Source of the DNA: Lasioglossum baleicum
Lineage: Eukaryota; Arthropoda; Insecta; Hymenoptera; Halictidae
DNA: 64,000 nucleotides
Assembly (NCBI RefSeq): GCF_051020765.1
Contig: NC_134929.1
Coordinates: 3,436,786 to 3,500,785 of the forward strand
Reading direction: 5' to 3'
The notes below the pieces were generated by a model that searched no databases, was not told the DNA's origin, and worked only from the letters and a program-made list of their open reading frames with translations. Below, piece by piece: positions 1 through 11,313 of this stretch. Made by a program: the position numbers and the translations under genes. How positions within the stretch are numbered: the first letter of the stretch is position 1; each line of letters opens with the position of its first letter.

Positions 1-250
1 AAAAATAAATGTAGCAAGATAACGAAAAAAAAAGAAAAAAATGTACTCTCAGGTAGAAGACGGTCGGGTGAAGGTAACGGATACAAATGTAAACGTATGT
101 CAGCCCGAACAAACCGTTATTTTCGTTAACGACCTCCGCTCTTTGTTGGAAGCGACGGAGGTGGTGGGGGGATGGGAGACGATGTGAGCAACGGCTTCAC
201 CAGGTCACCTCAGAGCGGTTTGTAAGGTCTACGAGATAGGTTTGCCTATA
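1..250. other. Unassigned flank, no recognised gene
   Basis: A 48-codon open frame (41-187, plus strand) starts at an ATG but resembles nothing I recognise. The first 45 bases are A-rich. No splice or promoter signal stands out. Confidence 0.3.
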
Positions 251-2324
251 CAGGGTGTCCCAAGACCCCTTCGACTCCGGGAAATGGGAGGTTCCTTAGG
301 TCATTTGAAGCAACATTTTCCTTTGCACCAATGTCAACCGGGGCTTTGTTTAGGAGTTATTAACGAAAAACACGGACCAATCAGAGCGCGACCTAGACGC
401 GCGATGGCACGTTCAGCCCGGCGCGCCGGGAGACGAGCACGGTGTAACGCCGCGATGCCGCAACGAACAAGAGTTTCTCGAGATTATGTGAATCTTCCCC
501 GATTTGGATGAGCTTTGGATATGTTGTCAAGACCATGATTCTGAACAACATTTCCCTTTACAGTTTTTGTCGGCCGGCTTTAGTTTACGTGATAAGTAAC
601 TTGTAATTGTAAATCGATCGATGTACTATCTGAACTATCTCCTCTCCGATTTCGATGAGCTTTGGATATGTTGTCAAGACCATGATTCTGAACAACATTA
701 CCCTTTACAGTTTTTGTCGGTCGGAAGAACTTTACTTGTCAATTCATATGGGTGGATCTCTTTACCCGACTTACGGCAACGTTACCCGAACGAGGGAAAA
801 AGCAGAAACTGATTGTATTAAAACCTCACTTATTCAGCCGTAAATCCATTTGCTGCTTCGAAATGTGTGTCACTGGGTCACTCGGTGACGAACTGCACAG
901 ATGTCTTCAGGTATACGACAGTACCGAAAGCTAAGGGACGTACGGCCAGGTCGACGAACTGCACAGCCGGTGGTAAAAGGCCTAAGGGATGCGCGGTCAA
1001 GTCGACGATCCAGAATTTCACTTTCACTTTCGAATCGATAAATAATTCGTATGTTTATTTCACACAGATGCCTTGAAATTTTTCCACACTCACAATCACT
1101 GTTCACATTTGTCAACACATAGTTATGCACTAATAATAACTGCCATATCCCTTGTCCTGCTGCACAAATCACAACAATCAGGTAATGCAATCACTAGACT
1201 GCGGATTTCATGCATTTGTAGCAAACATGAGTAGGTGCATTTTAAGACACTAGAGAGATTAAAGTAATTTCAGAACACCAATGTATTATTTTCAACTTCT
1301 TAAAATGATCACAGTAAGAATCAAATATGTATCTGTCTGGCTCCTGTCCCTTGTAATAGCGGCAGCCAACTTTCATTTTACATAATGATCCGCAGTCTAG
1401 TGATTAGATTAAATAATCGTTTAATTAGTTTAAGCAATTATTATTAGTGCATAACTATGTGTTGACAAATGTGAACAGTGATTGTGAGTGTGGAAAAATT
1501 TCAAGGCATCTGTGTGAAATAAACATACGAATTATTTATCGATTCGAAAGTGAAACTGAAATTCTGGATCGTCGACTTGACCGCGCATCCTTTAGGTCTT
1601 CTACCACCGGCTGTGCACTTCGTCGACCTGGCCGTACGTCCCTTAGCTTTCGGTACTGTCGTATATCTGAAGACATCTGTGCAGTTCGTCACCGAGTGAC
1701 CCAGTGACACACATTTCGAAGCAGCAAATGGATTTACGGCTGAATAAATGAGTTTTCAATACAATCAGTTTCTGCTTCTTCTCTCGTTCGGGTAACGTTG
1801 CCGTAAGTCGGGTAAAAAGATCCACCCATATGAATTGACAAGTAAAGTTCTTCCGCGACCGACAAAAAGTCTTAAGGAAATGTTGTTCAGAATCATGGTC
1901 TTGACAACATATCCAAAGCTCATCCAACTCGGGTAAAAGATAGTACAATCGATCGATTTACAATTAAAAGTTTTTACATTTATCGCGTAAACTAAAGCCG
2001 GCCGACAAAAACTGTAAAGGGAAATGTTGTTCAGAATCATAGTCTTGACAACGTATCCAAAGCTCATCCAAATCGGGGAAGATTCACATAATCTCGAGAA
2101 ACTCTTGTTCGTTGTGGCATCGCGGCGTTACACCGCGCTCGTCTCCCGGCGCGCCGGGCTGAACGTGCCATCGCGCGTCTAGGGCGCGCTCTGATTGGTC
2201 CGTGTTTTTCGTTAATAACTCCTAAACAAAGCCCCGGCTGACATTGGTGCAAAGGAAAATGTTGCTTCAAATGACCTAAGGAACCTCCCATTTCCCGGAG
2301 TCGAAGGGGTCTTGGGACACCCTG
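251..2324. mobile_element. Foldback DNA transposon, non-autonomous, TA target duplication
   Basis: Two long arms (about 251-1135 and 1447-2324) are near-perfect inverted copies: peptides read from 290-511 (+) and 2064-2291 (-) are identical. The element starts CAGGGTGTCCCAAGACC, ends in its reverse complement and is flanked by TA on both sides, as in IS630-Tc1-mariner type insertions. Each arm contains two copies of a subrepeat with TGAACAACATTTCCCTTTAC. No transposase is encoded, so it must be mobilised in trans. It shares terminal and internal sequence with the element at 50690-53991. Confidence 0.85.
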
Positions 2325-4764
2325 TAGAGTAGTTGCAGCGCTTAAGTGGAACCCGTTGTTCTTACTTTTCCTTTTTCGTTGGAAAACGTGCGAGCGGTGT
2401 TAGGTAACGGTAGATGCCAAAAGTACCGTGAGGGATTTAGGGCATTAATTAGGAAACTGTGAAACGGGGAGTTCTGAACATCGAAGTGCAGTGCGTCGGA
2501 TTCTAACTCCCTTTGGAGACAAAGGGAAGGGCGAGCTCGGCGTACGGGCTCCTCCCGTTTTTACCCTCCACCTGGCTTTGGAAGCAAAGCTGCTAGTAGT
2601 AGTGGATGGGGCCATTCGGTTTCCTGGATAGAGTTTAGTTAAGAGTGGCGTGTTTCAGTGAACAGAAGTGAGTAACAAGTGATTACGACCTTACTGGGTA
2701 GAATAGGGATAGCTTACGGCGGCCGTTGAGTGAATCGTGGGTTTTTCGGGAAAATTCTCGTCTGAAAAGTCGTCGGACTCCTGGTACGGCTTGTAATTGG
2801 GAAAAGGTCTGGAAACATTCCGGACAAAAGCTCACCCGAAAAGTTTTCGGACTAGCCTGTTCCAGGCCACCCTTGTGAGATAATAGCAAGGGCGTCGAGT
2901 AGTGTATATAGGCGTTATTAGTTTTTGCGATTTCGTTATTAGAAAAATGTCCGATGATTAACAGGACACGGGCTACTGTGTCCGGAAAATAATCGGACTT
3001 TTAATTTTTAGTTTAGACTCGAACACCGCGTGCGTACATGAGTTGTGACGTTGCAAATCGTGCGACGTCACTTTTCCGTTAATTACGGTTACAAAGGTAA
3101 CATATAAACGGGACTGAGCCGCCCTCTCACGAGCCACGACACGGAATCACAGGATTCGAGAGCGTTCCTCGAGGAGATCCCGTATTTATCGATCGCCGAT
3201 GATTGACATCTGCCGTACGTGCCGAGAACGGCCAAGTTTTCAGGGCCGTATTACGGGCACGAGAAAGGTACCCCGACCGACCGAAGTCTTCCGAGGAACC
3301 GACACAGCACCAGACGAACCTACAGAAAAAGAACTGGCCGATATTGCGGAAGCCCCGTGCACGGGCAACAACGATTTGGACCGAGAGCACACGGGAAACT
3401 AACCCGGAGGCGTCGAAAGGACAGGAGCTTGCATCGAACAGCTGGTCATCAGGGCCTTTCGTGATCCTAACGTCGCCTCATCGCGCTAAAGCTCCGGCGT
3501 GGGTGGTGCGATCGCAGCCAAACGGAGGAAAACCTCAGATACGATTATTCGCGCTAAGGTCTGGGGCCCAAGGACCTTAATAGGGACGATCCTGGTCGCT
3601 ACAATGTTGCGTACGCGCCACGCGCCAATCGGGAAAATTCGGCAACGAGTCGGGAGGGGGAACAAGGATCGAGTCGCCGCGCGATCGAAAATCGATGCGA
3701 CACTGTCGCGCTGGCTCCCGCTCGATTCACACGTCAATTACGCCGTCACCGAATCACGCGCAATATAACGCCGCTGGTCGATCGTAGCGATTCCGGTTGC
3801 AGTTGGTAAAGAGTGCTCGTGAGAGTTTCCCGCTGGGATTACCTGAAGGCAACGGCACCGACCTGCCCAGCAGCCGGCTAGGGCCGCTTCACGGAAGCAA
3901 CCGCGGAACCGTAGAGAAAAGGCGAAACGGTAAGTCAGCCAGTGTTTCATCCGGTGTTTCTTGCGAGGTGGCTCGACCTTAATCGCGCGAGGGCGAACGC
4001 TTCTCGTCTCGTCCTTGAATATTCGCGGGTGCCGAGGCGCTCAACGCCTCGCGCCAACGTCTCACGCCCGTTCCGGGGCGTTTTGAGGTTAGACTTCGGA
4101 GAGTTTCCGCGGGTATTGCGAGTACGGAAGTTTCCTCGGAGGAGTCGCGTTTCGTGAGAATAATCTCTCAGAGTCTCGAGTCCTGTGTCGCGCCGACAAT
4201 CGAAAAGTAGCGAAGCGTCCCGTGCGCGTAAAATCGAACTGCGGGCGACGGCCGCCGCGGCGGTCCATATCGAGCCATATCGAGCCCATATCGTCGTGAG
4301 TTCTTTCTCGATTCCTGTGAGATCCGTCCTGCCGTGAGGATCGTCCGAACGTTCCTGTGTCCGAATCCTGTCGCCCGTTTCGTGGCGCAATTCCCGTCCG
4401 CGTATTTCGAGGGTTCGACTTCCGGACTCAGCTTCTCTGAGTCCCGGAACCGAATCGCGTTTCGCGTGGCACTCTGTAAGTGCCCGGCGCCCGAACTTTT
4501 CGCAAGATTTGATCCGTCGGATCCTCGAATTCCGTTGTCCCGGGCGGACCGCGCGTACTCGGCTAAACCCGGCCCGGCCTCCGTGCCTGTAAAGCCCGAG
4601 CTTGATCCTTTCCACGGGCCTTCCAACTCCGCGGAAAGGAACAGCGTGACAGAGTGTAAATTAGTGCGAGCGAAGTATTTAGTGTACAACGAGAGAGAGA
4701 GAGCAAGTGAGAGCCAGCAGTTGGAGAGCCGGTTTGGCTTCTAATAAATTGAAAAGTTATTCAT
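2325..4764. other. CpG-rich stretch without a recognised gene
   Basis: The sequence is GC- and CpG-rich from about 3100. It contains several overlapping open frames on both strands (the longest 222 codons at 3947-4615, minus), none with a recognisable domain. The composition resembles the LTRs elsewhere in the window, and a TAATAAATTGAAAAG stretch near 4742 could be a polyadenylation region. It may be LTR-derived, but I could not find matching ends or a target duplication. Confidence 0.3.
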
Positions 4765-5530
4765 CCTGGAGCCAGCGGCGCAGTGCCACCACTGCGGCGA
4801 GGAGGTGGACACGGCGCAACATACACTCGAGGAGTGTCCGGCTTGAGCCGGACCGCGCCGTGTCCTTAGAGCCGCGGTGGAAGGGTGGGACCTCTCGCTC
4901 CCGGTCTTGTTCGACCACTTGACCGGGAGCCAGAGGTCGTGGAAAGGGGTCGCCTCCTTCTGCGAGACAGTAATGTCCCAGAAGGAGGAGGCCGAGCGGG
5001 CCCGGGAAAGAGACCCGGGCTCCGCGAGGAGGAGGATGGCGCGGGGTCGTCCCCCGCGCCTTCGTGCGACGTCCGCCCCCTCAGGGAGAGGTAGGAGGGC
5101 GTCGGGGTCAGTTGTAGCGGCGCGGGGGACGTCTCCCCGCGACGCAGCGGGTCCCCCGAGTGGGGTGACGGGGACTGGGGGGAGGGTGCGGGGAGTGTTC
5201 CCCTTCCCTCGTCAACTTATGCCTCCCCCTCCCGGGGGGGCTGGGGTTCCGTTAGCGGTGCGGGGTGTTCGCGCCCCGGTCCCCGGGGGGGGGGAGTTAA
5301 TCTCCCCCGAGGATGGGGGAAGATGGAGGATGCGCCTCCGACGACCCTCTCTTACCGATGTCGGCGCCTTCCTGCCTTGGCCGGGCGAGGACCCTCGGGT
5401 CCACCGCTCGAGCAGGTCAGAAAGTCTCCGGGAGCTGTGGGTAGACCGAGCTGGGGCTCGGGAAGCCCAATCCGAAGGCTCCAGGGATGGGGACACCGGG
5501 CGGGTCCCTCCGCCCAGGGTCCGGTTAGAG
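4765..5530 (+). pseudogene. R1-clade non-LTR retrotransposon, ORF2 C-terminal fragment
   Basis: The frame beginning near 4769 encodes a CCHC knuckle (CHHCGEEVDTAQHTLEECP) followed by a tail containing WDLSLP, SFCETVMSQKEEAER and an Arg-rich end. This order is the usual C-terminus of R1/TRAS-type ORF2 proteins. An in-frame TGA lies right after the knuckle, where the family normally has Trp. The endonuclease and reverse transcriptase regions are missing, as in a 5'-truncated retrotransposition product that later decayed. The frame continues to a TAG at about 5530. Confidence 0.65.
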
Positions 5531-6058
5531 TAGGCATGGGGGAGCTAACCCCTCCCCTCGGGATGCATGTGAGCTGGGAAGTGTCCTGTTGAATACTCGC
5601 GTGATCCAGGCACTTCCCATGTAGCTTAGGGCGGGCGTGTGGTTTTAGTGGGTACTCTGGGGGAGGGGATGGGCGAGCCTTGTTGGCTCCACCTCAGTGG
5701 CGAAACGCCGAGCAGGTACCAATCCAACCCAAGTGGCGAAAGCCGAGTGGGAATCCACCGCTACGCCGCTAACGCCGAGCTACACCGAGCGTCCGCTACA
5801 CCGAGCAAGCGCTATTACCGGCCGTAAACCGCAACGTAGGTCCACCTTGGCTCTTCGAGGTTCCGCGACCTTGGACAGCCGCCTGACGCGGCAACACCTT
5901 CCAACACACCGAGTAACCGTCACAAATGGCGCCCGAACAGGCTTGACAAAACTGGAAGGGCCTCGAATGAGCAAGGAAGTATGTAGGATGGGTCGATCTC
6001 ATCGGAGAGGACCGGGGAGAGGACGGCCCGGGTATACCGCCGACCAGGGCACCGTACA
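5531..6058 (+). other. Probable 3' untranslated tail of the R1-like fragment
   Basis: The sequence is GC-rich and contains imperfect short repeats (GTGGCGAAA..GCCGAG near 5697-5745, and CACCGAGC near 5782-5808). No coding potential is recognised. It ends where the truncated mariner begins. Assignment to the R1-like element rests on position only. Confidence 0.35.
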
Positions 6059-7066
6059 GGGCATCTTTCTGGTAGTATATGAATTCCGCGTCGGAAAAAC
6101 GACATGTCTTTTGAGGCTATCCAAGAATCGATCCATGTTTTAGCTTCTTCATAAGAATGAAAGCTCTGGTCAGCTAGGCCATGTGCCATCGAATGGAATA
6201 GGTGAAAATCAGAAGGGGCTATGTCAGGTGAATACGGCGGGTGGGGTAGAACTTCCCATTGAAGTGTTTCCAGGTAGGTTTTCACTGGTTTTGCAACATG
6301 AGGCCGAGCGTTGTCATGTAGCAAAATCACTTTGTCGTGTCTCTGCTCGTATAGAGGCCGTTTTTCTTTTAAGGCTCGACTTAAACGCATCAATTGAAGT
6401 CGATAGCGCTCCCCCGTGATAGTCTCATTCGGTTTGAGCAGCTCATTATAAATTACACCCTGCTGATCCCACCAAATACAGAGAAGAAGCTTCGAACCAT
6501 GGATATTTGGTTTTCCAGACGATGTTGATGCATGGCCGGGCTTACCCTACGAATTTCTACGCTTTGGATTATCGTAGTGTATCCACTTTTCATCGCCAGT
6601 CACGATGCGGTGCAAAAAACCTTTTCTTTTCTGCCGTTGAAGCAGTAGTTCACACGTGAGAAAACGCCGTTCGACGTCTCTCGGCTTCAATTCATACGGT
6701 ACCCAATGTCCTTGCTTCTGGATCATTCCTAAAACTTTTAAACGTTTTGAAACAGTTGACTCATCTACTTGTAATGTTTTTCCAAGTTCTGCTAGCGTCT
6801 GACATCGGTCTTGATCGAGTAATTCCTCCAACTTTTCGTCTTTAAATTTTTTCGGTGCGCCAGAACGTTCTTTATCCTCAAGTTCAAAATCATTATTTTT
6901 GAAGCGTCGAAACCAGTCTCTGCATGTCGTATCCGACAAAGCATTGTCACCATAAGTCTCAACAAGAATTCTATGTGCTTCAGATTTCTTTTGCAGATTT
7001 CTTTTGAATAAAGTAGTGCAATAAAATTCCCCGCAAATATACTTTATTTGGCACAAAAGTAGACAT
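6059..7066 (-). pseudogene. mariner-family transposase, broken and 3'-truncated
   Basis: The minus strand carries an N-terminal helix-turn-helix region and a mariner DD34D catalytic core. The core shows TGDEKWIHYDNPKRR, HDNARPHVA and PHPPYSPDIAPSDFHLF, with 34 residues between the last two aspartates. The gene would start at the ATG at 7066. Three lesions are visible. A tandem duplication of a 13-bp unit (CAGATTTCTTTTG and its copy, about 6985-7012) shifts the frame. A TAG at 6547-6549 replaces the Trp expected after the KRR motif, and the frame then continues open to the end. The last residues are lost at a junction near 6059. The enzyme would have cut and pasted DNA at TA sites; it cannot be functional now. 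Confidence 0.9.
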
Positions 7067-7239
7067 TTTCAGAACTAACAAAAAATTACTTTGTTTACAC
7101 TAAAGTGAACAACCATACACTGAAATTTAAGGTTAGATACACTACTGCCTTGCATGTGTGTTACCATTCGAAATTTCACGAACGGGGTACTGCTACTGCC
7201 ATCTTTGAAGAAACAGCGAGAACTTATTCACGGTCCTAA

Positions 7240-7547
7240 TACATATAGTAAGCATTCATACTTCGCTTCACGACTGAAACTCACACATGTTACAATTAAT
7301 TTTATTTATAATAAAGTATGTTTACAGTCTCTATTTAGAACGACCCACATGATTCATTTCATTAAGTAGGTACATGTACATAATAGGTACGATACAATAC
7401 GCGGCAATAACCTAAAACCTGAGAAATGTCAGTCGTTGTTGCGTCACCATCGCGCACACACATCGTGTCACATATTACTCTGGTCATCAGAGAGGGGGTA
7501 CCTTGTATTCCCCTCGAGTGACGGTTCGGTCACTTTCTGGCGACACT
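7240..7547. mobile_element. hAT-like element, 3' terminal fragment
   Basis: The sequence matches the 3' end of the hAT element at 48392-49914 (for example GCGGCAATAACCTAAAAC at about 7402, and the repeated CATCGCGCAC). It ends in GGCGACACTG, which resembles that element's terminal repeat. Coding sequence is absent. Confidence 0.6.
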
Positions 7548-9169
7548 GGTCCAGCTACGTTGCTGGTTGATCCTGAACTGAAGCCGCGAAGATGGCCACT
7601 CTCGGCCGTTGGTGGTAGGGCAGAGTGACGGTTGCCTCCTATCATTGCTGTGTCAGCAAGTAGGGACCGTTGATTCCTCCATTCCCCATCCATTCGTGCT
7701 GCCCGTTCGGTGCAGCATTATCGGCTTGTGCGGATTCTCTATCTATCCACAATTATCGAGGTGTTGCCTCCTCCGTCCATTCGTCGGGGGGGGGGGCGCT
7801 CTCTCCTCCATTCTCCATCCATTCGTCGCTTCGCCAGTACTTGTGAAATTTCCAAGTTTTTCGGGAGCAACAATAAAGGATGGGATGAACAATCATGGAA
7901 AAAGTCTCTCGCAGGAGTCACGCAGAGCACATAACTCACTCGGTCATAAATTTTGGACACACTCCTACAGAGAGTATTTTCGGAAGTTTTCATAGAATAT
8001 TTTATAATGAAAAAATTTCTAACGGAAACTATGATTATATTATAAGTATCTCAAGGTATCGGCTTGAGACCAACGTCGGTCGGATCGGCCGACGTCACAA
8101 TAATATACATGATTTAGCGTCTTTCGAAAATAACCGGTAAAATCTCCTCTGCGAGAATCCCAGTAAAATTCGTCTCTCCCCTGCGAGAAGCTTCGGTTTT
8201 GTGGGTTATAGCTACTCCATAGCACCGGTGAAAAATAAACGTTCTCTGTGACTAGTAAAACGCGATTGACCGGTGAGTTCAAGTTATTTCAACGTCCGAA
8301 TTTCGACCGATCCTACCGTCCTTCTTTGCACGCGATTCCAGCAAAATTTTAGTTCACGGACTCTCAATCTCAACAAGGGTCGGTGCAACAAAGGAGTGTA
8401 GAGAGTAGCTGCCGCTGAGAAAACTCGCACAACAGTACATATTTCATATAATTTGCAGTGCAATAAAATTGTTAGTGATTTAGGGTAATTTATCTATTGC
8501 ATGCACCCCACGTTTTTCGTTTTAAATCTTACAAGTATTTTCATAGCTATTCAAAACTCACAATCACAAATTTTCAGGACTATCTGTACGGCGTTAGGAA
8601 TCTGTATGGGACTAGAAAAAAATTATTTTATACTTTTTAGTCCGTTTTGTAAACGTGGCGTTTTTCAAAAATTTATTTTATACTTTTTAGTCCGTTTTAA
8701 AAGCGTGGTATTTTAAAAAAATTTATTTTTGTAGCCATGGATTACGAATTAATCAGGATATGCTGGACAAACAGATTTATTTTGGTTAGGAATTTGGGTA
8801 CAGGAAGGTGAGGTATATAAAATTATTCAATTGCTCGAATTATAAATCGCAATCATGCAAACTCTCTCTCATCACACGTGTACTCTAGCTAGGTTCCGTG
8901 GTATTTTACGCAAACGACCAGAAGGTGCTCTGTCCTCTCTCGCTCGACAAGGCGTCCAGGTATTATCGCCGTACTCTCCTGCGGGAGTGCTACTACTAAC
9001 CAAGAGCGGCCGTGGTCCTTACCTCGTCCTCTCTCTCGGAATAGCAAATAGGCCGAGTCCCTCTGTGAACCCTCTATTTATATGAATTCGTTACTATCCG
9101 CGAACGTGAAATCAGCAACGGTCGTTAAGCGCGATTCGTCTTTTCGCGCGCTTCCCTTACGTCGCTACC
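7548..9169. other. No recognised gene
   Basis: Only short open frames occur on either strand, with no domain seen. Composition changes from GC-rich (7548-8450) to AT-rich (8450-8850) and back. It probably contains old element remnants, but no ends or duplications are visible. Confidence 0.3.
8615..8735. repeat. Two-copy tandem repeat of about 60 bp
   Basis: The phrase TTTTATACTTTTTAGTCCG recurs at about 8626 and 8680, each followed by a diverged GTAAACGTGG or AAAAGCGTGG and a T-rich stretch. Confidence 0.7.
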
Positions 9170-9912
9170 TCACGTCGGCCGTCTACAAATTATGCTTCTA
9201 GAAGCTTTTAAATAATTTTCTTTTCTAGATACCCCCCTTCCTAATACTCCTATCATTCCCCTCATTTCATCCTCCTTCTCCGCTAACATTGCCTCATCAT
9301 CCGCATAGGCTAGCGTATATATTTTTCTCACCCCCACTTTAACCCCTCCCCAACCTAACCTAACCCCCCTTTCTGTCCAAAAGTCTTCCCCTTCCACCTC
9401 CTCCACTCTTACCTTACTTTTTGTTTCCCTCAAAATTTCCTCGCAACTCTCTAGGAGTCCCTCCCTTACTCCCCTTTTCCTCATCGCCTCAACCAAAATC
9501 TCCCTTTCCACTGAGTCAAACGCCGCTTTTAAGTCTACAAATATTATAATTAACCTTCTTTCCTTCCTCTTCACCTGCCTATTTATTATGTTGTTTAAAA
9601 CATATACAGGGTGTACCAAAATTCGCGAAAATCCCGAAAGGGGTGGTTCGGCCAATCGACAGTTGGCGCGCCTGGCCGACTGCGCCAACAACTGTTTTTC
9701 GTTAATACCTGCTAAACAAAGCCGCGGATAACATTTTTGTAAAGGAAAATGTCGCTTGAAGTGGTCTCAGGAACCACGCCCTTTCGGGATTTTCACGAAT
9801 TTTGGGACACCCTGTATATTATCGATGCATACAAGACCTTTCCTAAAACCCGTTTGACTCGCCGGTATCATCCCCCTCCTCTCCACCTCTTCTCTAATAC
9901 GCTGTTTGTGTA
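9170..9912 (-). pseudogene. Non-LTR reverse transcriptase fragment, split by a MITE
   Basis: On the minus strand, residues upstream of the MITE (9815-9910) read IPASQTGFRKG. Below it (9170-9606) come FVDLKAAFDSVERE and YADDEAMLAE, which are reverse transcriptase motifs with both catalytic aspartates. The frame joins across the 208-bp MITE, so the MITE arrived after this copy was made. The thumb, endonuclease and ORF1 are absent. It is related to, but clearly different from, the copy at 42.8-47.6 kb, which has YADG. Confidence 0.8.
9607..9814. mobile_element. MITE of 208 bp, TA duplication
   Basis: It begins CAGGGTGTACCAAAATTCG and ends in the complementary GGGACACCCTG, with TA on both sides. 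It contains GTTTTTCGTTAATACC and GCTAAACAAAGCCGCGG, a box also found in the foldback elements at 251, 41259 and 50690. It interrupts a reverse transcriptase fragment in frame. Confidence 0.85.
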
Positions 9913-9916
9913 AGTG

Positions 9917-10249
9917 TTACCCCCCTGTTGTTCCCCACCACACTATTGTCCCCTTTTTAAGTGCACAAATACAAACTCTAACGTTACCTCCACACTCTGC
10001 CACCTTTAGTTTTAGGGAATTTATAGATTCAGTGTAAAATCCAGGTTGACATGCAATAGATGCATACCACTTTTGTATCGTTCTAGGGTGTGGCAAGATA
10101 TTATTGAATGTATTTCTTACATAGTCGTAAGCTCTTGGTGAGTAGAAATTAAGAGTGAGAGCAAAAGTTTTTAATTCTGGCGGATAAGCACTATATTTAT
10201 TTTGTTGTAGCTGCTTTAAGAGAGTTTTAGTAAAAGCAGGTAATTGTTC
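9917..10249 (-). pseudogene. P-element (THAP9-like) transposase fragment
   Basis: An open frame of about 110 codons without an initiator reads on the minus strand from 10249 to a TAA at 9917. It includes FALTLNFYSPRAYDYVRNTF, LPHPRTIQKWYAS and CQPGF in this order. This is the pattern of the region just before the catalytic domain in P-element/THAP9 transposases (recognised from memory). The THAP zinc finger and the RNase-H-like core are missing. It sits between a reverse transcriptase fragment and a MITE. Confidence 0.65.
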
Positions 10250-10295
10250 CTATAGCGTGCAGAAAGAAGAGAAAAAAACCATAACAGTTACTATA

Positions 10296-10880
10296 CAGGG
10301 TGGGTCACCTAACACAGGCCACTGAATAACTCGCTTGCTTTTGAAGATACAAAAAAATGCATCAGACTAAACTTACTTGATATCGAGGCGCTCGTAATCT
10401 GATGTCATTAATTTTTTTATAGGTGGAGACGTCAAGGAGATATGAAGGTCAACTCTGTTTTTTTAAATGGAATGTGGTATTTTTTAATACATGAATCGAT
10501 GCAGCTGGACATTCGTTACAAAAAAGTACTAACCTATGTATGTCGAAAAGTTAGTAGATCAGGAGATATTTGAATTTAAATAACTCTAAAATACCATTAC
10601 TGTCGTACTAAGACGTTACACAAGTAAGTAAACACTAACTTCTTAGTCCGTCTTCGTTAGTACTTTTTTATAACGAATGTCCAGCTGCATCGATTCATGT
10701 ATTACAAAATACCACATTCCATTTAAAAAAACAGAGTTGACCTTCATATCTCCTTGACGTCTCCACCTACAAAAAAATTAATGACATCAGATTACGAGCG
10801 CCTCGATATCAAGTAGGTATGGTCTGATGCATTTTTTTCTATCTTAAAAAGCAAGCGAGTTATTCAGGTGACCTGTTTTG
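10296..10880. mobile_element. Inverted-repeat MITE (GTGGGTCACCT type)
   Basis: Arms of about 250 bp (10296-10545 and 10655-10880) are inverted copies; for example TACATGAATCGATGCAGCTG at 10490 mirrors CAGCTGCATCGATTCATGTA at 10681. The left end reads CAGGGTGGGTCACCTAAC after TA; the right end is degraded. A related half-element lies at 40804-41045. Confidence 0.8.
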
Positions 10881-10942
10881 TATTGTTCCGTCTCGTTTCT
10901 GCTTCACTTTCTTCGTACTATAATGCTTGTATTATTTAACAG

Positions 10943-11313
10943 AGCTCTCTGAAACCCGGAACTGTGCTCGGAAGCGGACAAGTTATTAGGATACCGGCTA
11001 ATTAGAACATCGTGACCGAATCTAACCAAGTGCATCAGATACAAATGCCTGGAAGACAAGTAAGTGATTCATCTCTGGTTCTGGTTACAATTCGGTAGGA
11101 AGTAGGAATAACGCACGACTTAATCTTCTTCAAGGGGCAATACGTCAAACTTGTTAGTACTCCTTTATCGAGGACCACGAATGTTGTCACTGCGGGTAAA
11201 GCAAAGTTGTAGACCACTTTGCAGACTGTTGGCGTCAGTCAGAAGATCGGAGGCCAGCAGCTGATTGTCAAGGTCTGTGCGATTGATAAATAAAGCATGT
11301 TTACTAGTAGACT
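10943..11313 (+). pseudogene. LIN54: LIN54-like pseudogene, upstream exon remnants
   Basis: Two exon-like segments are visible. The first (10943-11059) follows a TTTAACAG acceptor and ends at CAA|GTAAGT. The second (from about 11135, after CTTCTTCAAG) reads GQYVKLVSTPL, then a TAG, then TVGVSQKIGGQQLIVKV. The Gln/Val-rich style matches the region upstream of the CXC domain in insect LIN54, and the downstream exons of a LIN54 copy resume at 38441 in the same orientation. Each segment carries an in-frame stop. Assignment is by context and memory and is weaker than for the CXC exons. Confidence 0.5.

Noticed and set aside
242..2291. Paired small proteins at 242-511 and 2064-2291
   Set aside because: Identical peptides from mirrored positions are the two arms of a foldback element, with no start or domain evidence for a gene.
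3947..4689. Arg-rich minus-strand ORFs of 173 and 222 codons
   Set aside because: They overlap each other and a 136-codon plus-strand frame in CpG-rich DNA where stops are rare; no domain seen.
8855..9085. 76-codon plus-strand ORF
   Set aside because: No domain, no neighbours, and composition like the surrounding LTR-type DNA.
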